Shown here one piece after another: positions 13,864 to 19,696 of a DNA stretch of 19,696 nucleotides. Each line of letters opens with the position of its first letter. Positions within the stretch are counted from its first letter, which is position 1. The DNA lies in NCBI GenBank assembly GCA_963923455.1, contig CAWULT010000085.1, positions 1 through 19,696 of the forward strand, written 5' to 3'. The notes below the pieces were generated by a model. It saw nothing but the letters and a program-made list of their open reading frames with translations. It was not told where the DNA came from and did not search any database. The DNA is from CAWULT01 sp963923455 (lineage in GTDB: Bacteria > Acidobacteriota > Vicinamibacteria > Vicinamibacterales > UBA2999). The position numbers and the translations under genes are program-made.

Positions 13864-16140
13864 ATGAGACGGATGTGGGGGGGGCTGCTCGCGAGCCTGC
13901 TGGCGTACACGGCGCTCACGGCCGTCCAGGCCCGGGACCTGCTGGCCCATCCATCCACGCTCATCGTCCACGACGCGGGCGATCCGATCCTGACCGCGTC
14001 GATCCTGTACTGGAATGCCTGGGTCCTGCCACTCTCCGACGCCTGGTGGCAGTTTCCGAACTTCTACCCGACGACCGACACGCTCGCCTTCTCGGAGCAC
14101 CTGCTCGGGCTCGGTCCCCTCGCCACGCCGCTCGAGTGGCTCACGCGGGATCCGATCGCCACGGCGAACCTCGTGGCCCTGCTGACCTTTCCGTTGTGCG
14201 GCGCCGCGGCATTCGCGCTGGTGCATCGCCTCACGGGCCACGGCGGGGCCGCGTTCGTTGCCGGCCTCGCGTTCGCGTTCTCGCCCTTCCGCGCGACCCA
14301 GCTGCCGCACCTGCAGATGCTGGCGACGTTCTGGGCGCCGCTGGCGCTGCTCGGCCTGCACGGGTATGTCGACACGCGGCGGCGGCGGTGGCTGGCGCTC
14401 TACGGCGTGGCCTGGCTGCTTCAGGTGTCGGCCAACGCCTACTACCTGGTCTTCTTCTCGGTGCTCGTCGGTCTCTGGGTGCTGTGGTTCGTGGTCCTGC
14501 GTCGCGACTGGCGGGGGCTGCTGGAGGTGACCGGCGCCACGGCGCTGGCGGCCGTGCCGCTCGTGCCGGTGCTCTGGCGCTACGTCGTCGTGCACGCACG
14601 ACACGGGTTCCAGCGAGGCCTGCCCGAGGTGCAGGCCTTCAGCGCCGACCTGCTCGGAGTCCTCTGCGCGTCGGAGCACCTCACCTTCTGGGGCTGGCTG
14701 CGGATCGGGTGCCGGATCGAGGCGGAGCTCTTCCCTGGGCTCACCCTTGCCGCCCTGACGGCCGTCGCGCTCGTCCACGCGCTCGGGTGGTGGCCGCGGG
14801 TGGCCGTCCCCCGGACCTCCATTCCCGTCACGGTGACTCGGCGGATCGCCGCCGCCGCGGCTCTTCTCGCGGTGGTCGTCGCTGGCGCGGTGTTGGTCCA
14901 CGGTCCGTTGCGCTACCAGGCGGGGCCGGTGCGCCTGTCGGCCAGTTCGATCGGCAAGCCCCTCGTGATCGCCGTGGTGGCGACGGCGCTGGCGTTCGCG
15001 CTGTCCCGCCGCGCCGGTGCGGCCCTGCGCCGGTCGGAGACGATGACCTTCTACCTGTTCGCCGCCGCCGTCACCTGGGTGCTGTCGCTCGGTCCGGCGC
15101 TGACGGCGGCCGGCACGCTGCGCGGGCCCAGCGTGATGCCGTTCATGGCCCTGATGCAGCTGCCGGGTGCGAGCGGCGTGCGGGTGCCGGCCCGGTTCTG
15201 GATGATGTCGACGTTGTGCCTGGCCGTGGTTGCCGGCCTGATGGTCGCAACGCTGGCCCGGCGCCGCCTGACCGCCGCCGTGCTCGTGGCCGTCGTCGGG
15301 GCGGGCATCGTGGCCGATGGCTGGATGGGGACGATCCAGGCCGGGCAGGCGCCTCCGCCGGTCGAGGATGCCCGCGCGCTCCGGGGGACGGTCGTGCTGA
15401 GCCTGCCCGCGGGCACCGTCCGGGACATCGCTCCCCAGTACGCGGCGGTGGTCGGCGGGTGGCGGACCGTCAACGGCTACAGCGGCTACGAGCCCCCGTA
15501 CTACGCGGCGCTGCTCTTCGCGATGCAGCAGGAACTCGACGACCTGTTCGAGCCGCTTCGCCGTCGCGTCGAGCTCCATGTGGTCGTGGAGGACGAGGCC
15601 GGGCGGCTCCGCCAGCTCGTCGAGCGGCAGCCGGGTGCCGTGCGGGTGTCCCGGGCGGGCACGACCACGATCTACCGACTCCCGCGGCGCGACGCGGGGC
15701 CGCTGCCGGCCCTTGGCGAGGGACGGCCCATCGCAGCCGTTCGCTCGGAGTGCGAGCCGGGGATGACGGGGCTGGCGACCGACGGCGACCCGGAGACCCG
15801 GTGGTACTGCGGGCCGCAGGCCGGCGCCGAAGTGCTGAACGTCGACCTGGGCGGGGAGACCGTCGTCGGCGCCGTGCGCCTCGGGCTCGGTCGGTTCGTC
15901 GCGGAGTTCCCGCGCGCGCTGACGATCGAGACATCGCTCGATGGGCAGGCGTGGCAGCCGGCCAGCCAGGGACCGGTGGCGGGCGCCGTGATCGAGGCTG
16001 GCCTCGTCGAGCCCCGGTACCCGGCGCCGGTGATCGGGTTCTCACCCCGCCCCGCCCGGTTCGTGCGCCTCCGGCAGACGGGCGTTAGCGAGTTCCTCTG
16101 GAGTGTCGCCGACCTGGCGGTCGGGTCGGGCCGCCGCTGA
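13864..16140 (+). CDS. Multi-pass membrane protein, GT-C glycosyltransferase-like, with C-terminal discoidin-like domain
   Basis: 758 residues. An N-terminal helix (about 5-22) leads into a first loop carrying His-Asp-Ala-Gly-Asp-Pro (36-41), which resembles the acidic motif in the first outer loop of GT-C glycosyltransferases. Roughly ten more hydrophobic helices follow up to about residue 495. Next is a soluble region (about 505-615) containing Asn-Gly-Tyr-Ser-Gly-Tyr-Glu-Pro-Pro-Tyr-Tyr. The last 135 residues look like an F5/8 type C (discoidin, galactose-binding) domain, with Ala-Thr-Asp-Gly-Asp-Pro-Glu-Thr-Arg-Trp near its start and Ala-Arg-Phe-Val-Arg-Leu-Arg near its end. Probable role: transfer of a lipid-linked sugar at the membrane, with the discoidin domain binding glycan on the outside; this is inferred. 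GGGAGGGG seven bases upstream supports the ATG; a second ATG three codons on is possible. Confidence 0.75.
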   Translation: MRRMWGGLLASLLAYTALTAVQARDLLAHPSTLIVHDAGDPILTASILYWNAWVLPLSDAWWQFPNFYPTTDTLAFSEHLLGLGPLATPLEWLTRDPIATANLVALLTFPLCGAAAFALVHRLTGHGGAAFVAGLAFAFSPFRATQLPHLQMLATFWAPLALLGLHGYVDTRRRRWLALYGVAWLLQVSANAYYLVFFSVLVGLWVLWFVVLRRDWRGLLEVTGATALAAVPLVPVLWRYVVVHARHGFQRGLPEVQAFSADLLGVLCASEHLTFWGWLRIGCRIEAELFPGLTLAALTAVALVHALGWWPRVAVPRTSIPVTVTRRIAAAAALLAVVVAGAVLVHGPLRYQAGPVRLSASSIGKPLVIAVVATALAFALSRRAGAALRRSETMTFYLFAAAVTWVLSLGPALTAAGTLRGPSVMPFMALMQLPGASGVRVPARFWMMSTLCLAVVAGLMVATLARRRLTAAVLVAVVGAGIVADGWMGTIQAGQAPPPVEDARALRGTVVLSLPAGTVRDIAPQYAAVVGGWRTVNGYSGYEPPYYAALLFAMQQELDDLFEPLRRRVELHVVVEDEAGRLRQLVERQPGAVRVSRAGTTTIYRLPRRDAGPLPALGEGRPIAAVRSECEPGMTGLATDGDPETRWYCGPQAGAEVLNVDLGGETVVGAVRLGLGRFVAEFPRALTIETSLDGQAWQPASQGPVAGAVIEAGLVEPRYPAPVIGFSPRPARFVRLRQTGVSEFLWSVADLAVGSGRR

Positions 16141-16144
16141 GCGG

Positions 16145-16174
16145 TTGAACTCCCTCGGAACTTCGCCTTATATT
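16145..16174 (+). promoter_or_regulatory. Sigma-70-type promoter for mrfAB
   Basis: TTGAAC (16145-16150, four of six -35 positions) and TATATT (16169-16174, five of six -10 positions) are 18 bases apart, the best promoter match in the window. The -10 ends nine bases before the ATG, so the transcript should have almost no leader. The region between the two genes is only 43 bases, nearly all of it promoter. No SOS-box-like palindrome is visible. Confidence 0.65.
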
Positions 16175-16183
16175 CGTCCGGTC

Positions 16184-18646
16184 ATGCTTCCCGCCCGGCG
16201 CACCGATCCCGCTCATGCCCACGCGCTGGACTCGGTCCTGAACCGGCTCGTCGGCCCGAGCCTCGACCGGCCCGACACCCCGGACGACTGGATCACGGCC
16301 GTGCGCCGGTTGCCGGCGCGCGAGGCGCGGTTCGCGCCGTTTCCGGATGGCGTCGACGCGCGACTGCGCGACGCGTTGCGCGGACGCGGGGTGGAGCAGC
16401 TCTATACGCACCAGGCCGCGGCGATCGAGCACGCCCTCGCCCGGCGGCACGTCGTCATCACGACGCCGACGGCGTCGGGCAAGACGCTCTGCTACAACGC
16501 GCCGGTGCTCAGCACCATCCTGCGCGATCCCTCGGCGCGGGCGCTCTACCTGTTCCCGACGAAGGCGCTGGCGCAGGATCAGCTCGCCGAATTGCACGAG
16601 CTCTCCGACGAGCTGTCGGGCCGCAGCGAGCTCGAAATCGGGGTCTTCACCTACGATGGCGACACGCCAGCCGACGCGCGGCGGGCGATCCGCGGGCGGG
16701 CGCACGTCGTGCTGAGCAATCCCGACATGATCCACTCGGGCATCCTGCCGCACCATCCCCGGTGGGCGAAGCTGCTCGAGAACCTGCGCTACGTGGTGAT
16801 CGACGAGCTGCACGCCTACCGGGGCGTGTTCGGCAGTCACCTGACCAACGTGCTGCGCCGCCTGCGGCGGCTGTGCGCGCACTACGGCTCGGACCCGACC
16901 TTCGTCTGCTCGTCGGCGACGATCGCCAACCCGGCGGAGCTGGCCGAGGCGCTCGTCGAGAAGCCGTTCGAGCTCGTGGCCGAGAGCGGCGCGCCCGCGG
17001 GTGAGAAGGTCTTCGTGTTCGTGAACCCGCCCGTCGTCAACCAGCAGCTCGGCATCCGCCGCTCGTACCTCTCGGAGACCCGGCGCGTCGCGGCGGAGTT
17101 CCTGAAGCGCCGGCTGCAGACGATCGTCTTCGCCCAGAGCCGGCTGGCCACCGAGATCCTGACGACGTACCTGAAGGACGACTTCGCCGGGCCGCCGGGC
17201 GCGCCCGACGAGATCCGCGGGTACCGCGGCGGATACCTCCCGCAGCGCCGCCGCGAGATCGAAAAGGGGTTGCGCGACGGCTCGGTGCGGGCCGTCGTCT
17301 CCACGAGCGCGCTCGAACTCGGCATCGACATCGGTGCGCTCGACGCGTGCGTGATGGCCGGCTACCCCGGCACGATCGCGGCCACGTGGCAGCGCGCGGG
17401 CCGGGCCGGCCGGCGCAGCGGTCGGTCGGTGGCCGTGCTGGTCGCGAGCAGCGCGCCGCTCGACCAGTTCGTCGTGCGGCACCCGTCGTACTTCTTCGAC
17501 GCGCCTGCCGAGCACGCGCTGGTCAATCCGGACAACCTGCACATCCTGGTGGATCACGTGAAGTGCGCGGCCTTCGAGCTGCCGTTCACGACGAGCGAGC
17601 AGTACGGCCGGCACGACGTTCAGGAGGTGCTCGGCATCCTCGAGGAGAGCGGCTTCGTGCATCGCGCCGCCGGCGAGGAGGGCGGCGAGGGCACGTGGCA
17701 GTGGACCAACGAGTCCTACCCGGCCGACGCGGTCAGTCTCCGGTCGATCTCGTCCGACAACTTCGTCATCGTCGACCTCACGAGCGGGTCAGACGTGATC
17801 GGCGAGACGAGCTTCACGAGCGGTCCGTCGACGCTGCACGAGAAGGCGATCTACATCCTCGAGGGCGTCCTCTACCAGGTGGAGCGGCTCGACTTCGACG
17901 GGCGCAAGGCGTACGTGCGCCGGATCGACTGCGACTACTACACCGACGCGATCACCTACACGAAGGTGAAGACGCTCGACACGTTCGCGACCGACGCGGC
18001 CGGCGGCGGCGCGGCGCCGCCCGAGGCGCGCGGCGTGCGCTCGCACGGCGAGGTGCATGTGTCGTCGCGCGTCGTCGGCTTCAAGAAGATCAAGTTCTAC
18101 ACGAACGAGAACGTCGGTTCGGGCGAACTCGATCTGCCCGAGCAGCAGATGCACACCACGGCGTACTGGCTGACGATCCCGCGGGCCGTGATGGCGTCGT
18201 TGCCGTTCGCCTCCGACGACCGGCGCGACGGCGTGGTGGGCCTGTCGTTCGCGATGCGGCAGGTCGCGCAGCTGCTGCTGATGTGCGACCGCCAGGACGT
18301 GGGCATCTCGATCGGCAGCGGCGACGAGGCCGACGACGTGGACCGCCCGCGCGCCGGGCAGCCCGTGACGATCTCGGACGAGCCCCGCATCTTCGTCTAC
18401 GACAACTACCCGGGGGGCATCGGTTTCAGCGAACCGCTGTTCCGCATGCATGCGGACCTGCTCGTGAGGACGCACGAGGCGATCGCCGGCTGTCCCTGCG
18501 AGCGGGGCTGCCCGACCTGCGTGGGCCCGGTCGGCGACACGGGCCCGCTCGCGAAGGTCGTCGCCCTGCGGATACTCGATCTGCTCGGCGTGCGCGCGCT
18601 GGCCGCCGCCGGCGTGCCGGGCGCGGCGCTGCAGGAGCCGGCGTGA
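16184..18646 (+). CDS. mrfA: MrfA-type DEAD/DEAH helicase with DUF1998 and Cys4 motif
   Basis: An 820-residue superfamily 2 helicase (YprA family). Seen in order: Gln77 in a Q-like motif (Leu-Tyr-Thr-His-Gln), Walker A Thr-Pro-Thr-Ala-Ser-Gly-Lys-Thr (94-101), Walker B Val-Ile-Asp-Glu-Leu-His (205-210, DELH instead of DEAH), Ser-Ser-Ala-Thr (243-246), and a motif VI segment Gln-Arg-Ala-Gly-Arg-Ala-Gly-Arg-Arg. A DUF1998 region follows in the last quarter, then a four-cysteine site Cys770-Pro-Cys772, Cys776, Cys779 likely to bind zinc. In B. subtilis MrfA and its nuclease partner MrfB repair mitomycin C damage independently of UvrABC; by orthology this protein likely unwinds or remodels damaged DNA in the cytoplasm. 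Length fits the family. The ATG follows a good promoter by nine bases, and the stop overlaps the mrfB start. Confidence 0.93.
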   Translation: MLPARRTDPAHAHALDSVLNRLVGPSLDRPDTPDDWITAVRRLPAREARFAPFPDGVDARLRDALRGRGVEQLYTHQAAAIEHALARRHVVITTPTASGKTLCYNAPVLSTILRDPSARALYLFPTKALAQDQLAELHELSDELSGRSELEIGVFTYDGDTPADARRAIRGRAHVVLSNPDMIHSGILPHHPRWAKLLENLRYVVIDELHAYRGVFGSHLTNVLRRLRRLCAHYGSDPTFVCSSATIANPAELAEALVEKPFELVAESGAPAGEKVFVFVNPPVVNQQLGIRRSYLSETRRVAAEFLKRRLQTIVFAQSRLATEILTTYLKDDFAGPPGAPDEIRGYRGGYLPQRRREIEKGLRDGSVRAVVSTSALELGIDIGALDACVMAGYPGTIAATWQRAGRAGRRSGRSVAVLVASSAPLDQFVVRHPSYFFDAPAEHALVNPDNLHILVDHVKCAAFELPFTTSEQYGRHDVQEVLGILEESGFVHRAAGEEGGEGTWQWTNESYPADAVSLRSISSDNFVIVDLTSGSDVIGETSFTSGPSTLHEKAIYILEGVLYQVERLDFDGRKAYVRRIDCDYYTDAITYTKVKTLDTFATDAAGGGAAPPEARGVRSHGEVHVSSRVVGFKKIKFYTNENVGSGELDLPEQQMHTTAYWLTIPRAVMASLPFASDDRRDGVVGLSFAMRQVAQLLLMCDRQDVGISIGSGDEADDVDRPRAGQPVTISDEPRIFVYDNYPGGIGFSEPLFRMHADLLVRTHEAIAGCPCERGCPTCVGPVGDTGPLAKVVALRILDLLGVRALAAAGVPGAALQEPA

Positions 18647-19696
18647 GCACGCTGGCCGATCGCCTGCGCGGCGTGCTCCGGCCGTCGGGACAGGGTTCGA
18701 CGCCACCCACCCCGGTGCCGCCGTTCCCGCCTGGGGAGTCCGTCGCCCCGGGAACGATGGGACGCGCGCCGGAGCCTTCGGCCATGCCGGACGGTCCCCG
18801 CGCCGGCACCCGGGCGGCCGACGCGGCCGAGGTGCTCGGCGGCGCCTGGCAGGACGTGCGCGGGCACCGCTTCGCGACGGTGGATCGCCGATACCTGCCG
18901 GGGCACCGGCACGGCCGCGTGGCTGTCGCCGACGGCATGCCGCCCGCCGGGGGATGGGCGCGGCTGCCGCTGCTGGCCGGTGGCGCGTGCGGCAGCCGGC
19001 TGCTGTTCGTCGACCTCGAGACGACAGGGCTCGCCGGCGGCGCGGGCACGCAGGCGTTTCTCGTCGGGTGTGGATGGTTCGACGGCGGCACGTTCAGGAT
19101 CCGGCAGTTCCTGCTGACGGCACCCTCCGCGGAACGGGGCATGCTCGAGGCCGTGGCAGGGCTCGCCGGAGCGGCGGACACGGTCGTTACCTTCAACGGC
19201 AAGACGTTCGACCTGCCGCTCATCGAAACGCGGTATCTCTTCCAGCGGATGGAGACGCCGTTTGCCGGCATGCCGCACGTGGACATGCTGCACGCGTCGC
19301 GGCGGTTGTGGCGGGCGGACGAGGGCGACGGCGGCGGGTGCCGCCTGAGCGAGCTGGAGCGTGCCCTGTGCGCGCACGAGCGCGAGGGCGACGTGCCGGG
19401 GTTCGAGATTCCGGCGCGCTACTTCCACTTCGTCCGGACGGGTGACGCCCGGCCGCTCGAGGGCGTGCTCGAGCACAACCGGCTCGATCTGCTGTCGCTG
19501 GCGCTGCTGACGGCGCGCGCGGCCCAGTTGCTGGACGAGGGCCCGCACGCGGCCCGCACGGCCCGCGAGGCGCACGGCCTGGGACGGTTCTACGAGCGGG
19601 CAGGGCTGCTGGCCGACGCGCGCGCCTCGTTCGCGCGGGCAGCCGGGCTCGAGGGGGAACGGCTGCCGGGCGACGACGCGACACGCGCCGAGGCGC
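18643..19696 (+). CDS. mrfB: MrfB-type RNase H-like 3'-5' exonuclease (3' truncated by window end)
   Basis: 351 complete codons are visible and the frame is still open at the last base. An N-terminal Pro/Ala/Gly-rich stretch (about 15-60) looks disordered. The nuclease domain (YprB/RNase_H_2 type, about 118-290) has Phe-Val-Asp124-Leu-Glu126-Thr-Thr-Gly, Phe-Asn-Gly-Lys-Thr-Phe-Asp190, and His278-Asn-Arg-Leu-Asp282, together a plausible DEDD-class metal site. After about residue 300 there is an Ala-rich helical repeat (Phe-Tyr-Glu-Arg-Ala, then Ala-Arg-Ala-Ser-Phe-Ala-Arg-Ala-Ala) resembling the TPR-like tail of B. subtilis MrfB. The GTG start lies within the mrfA stop (GTGA), so the helicase and nuclease should be made in step. 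Expected partner: MrfA. The remaining C-terminal residues lie beyond the window. Confidence 0.9.
   Translation, partial: MSTLADRLRGVLRPSGQGSTPPTPVPPFPPGESVAPGTMGRAPEPSAMPDGPRAGTRAADAAEVLGGAWQDVRGHRFATVDRRYLPGHRHGRVAVADGMPPAGGWARLPLLAGGACGSRLLFVDLETTGLAGGAGTQAFLVGCGWFDGGTFRIRQFLLTAPSAERGMLEAVAGLAGAADTVVTFNGKTFDLPLIETRYLFQRMETPFAGMPHVDMLHASRRLWRADEGDGGGCRLSELERALCAHEREGDVPGFEIPARYFHFVRTGDARPLEGVLEHNRLDLLSLALLTARAAQLLDEGPHAARTAREAHGLGRFYERAGLLADARASFARAAGLEGERLPGDDATRAEA

Noticed and set aside
13804..15579. 591-residue minus-strand frame opposite the membrane protein
   Set aside because: Composition is Arg/Gln/His/Gly-rich and featureless, while the plus strand encodes orderly transmembrane segments and a discoidin-like domain.
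16085..17662. 525-residue minus-strand frame opposite mrfA
   Set aside because: The plus strand has every helicase motif in order; the minus frame has no domain.

Overview
This 19.7 kb window is a GC-rich bacterial contig end. The first 44 bases are not genomic: they are an Illumina Nextera adapter (last bases of P5, an 8-base i5 index, the Read 1 overhang and the transposase mosaic end). Natural sequence starts at base 45, and the first gene is cut there. Gene content suggests an Acidobacteriota member, probably of the Vicinamibacteria type: very high GC, a DUF4159 gene behind a long Gln/Gly-rich coiled-coil protein, a secreted protein of a type I associate with that group, and an MrfA/MrfB pair. 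The taxonomic call is an inference.

Layout. (1) 45-4136, plus strand: four tightly packed genes, namely a truncated DUF4175-like coiled-coil protein, an exported DUF4159 protein, a DinB-like protein and a DUF1801/OmdA-type protein. (2) 4170-5555: a cystathionine beta-synthase with a C-terminal CBS-domain pair. (3) 5761-8125: a secreted protein of unknown function and an old-yellow-enzyme-family flavoenzyme, closed by a strong hairpin terminator. (4) 8198-11804, minus strand: pntAA-pntAB-pntB for a three-subunit proton-translocating NAD(P) transhydrogenase, followed by a Tat-exported F420-reductase-like NADP-binding protein. (5) 11917-12225, minus: the remnant of a neutral zinc metallopeptidase gene. 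Its N- and C-terminal ends are joined, the catalytic middle is missing, and a short stretch is out of frame. (6) 12245-13021: an SDR oxidoreductase. (7) 13039-16140: a methyltransferase diverging from a large membrane protein that resembles GT-C glycosyltransferases and carries a C-terminal discoidin-like domain. (8) 16184 to the end: mrfA (DEAD/DEAH helicase, DUF1998) overlapping mrfB (RNase H-like exonuclease, cut by the window end), the pair known in Bacillus subtilis for mitomycin-type DNA repair.

How the genes fit together. The centre (about 7061-13021) is rich in NAD(P)H enzymes: transhydrogenase, ene-reductase, SDR and the F420-reductase-like protein. A shared role is only a guess. The right end is a coherent DNA-repair operon with a good promoter placed so close to the start codon that the message should be leaderless. 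I found no CRISPR array, tRNA, rRNA, insertion sequence or phage gene, and no convincing new multi-gene system. The observations most worth checking are the gutted metallopeptidase, the Ser in place of the usual Asn/His in the ene-reductase active site, the exported NADP-binding protein next to the transhydrogenase, and the apparent leaderless promoters.
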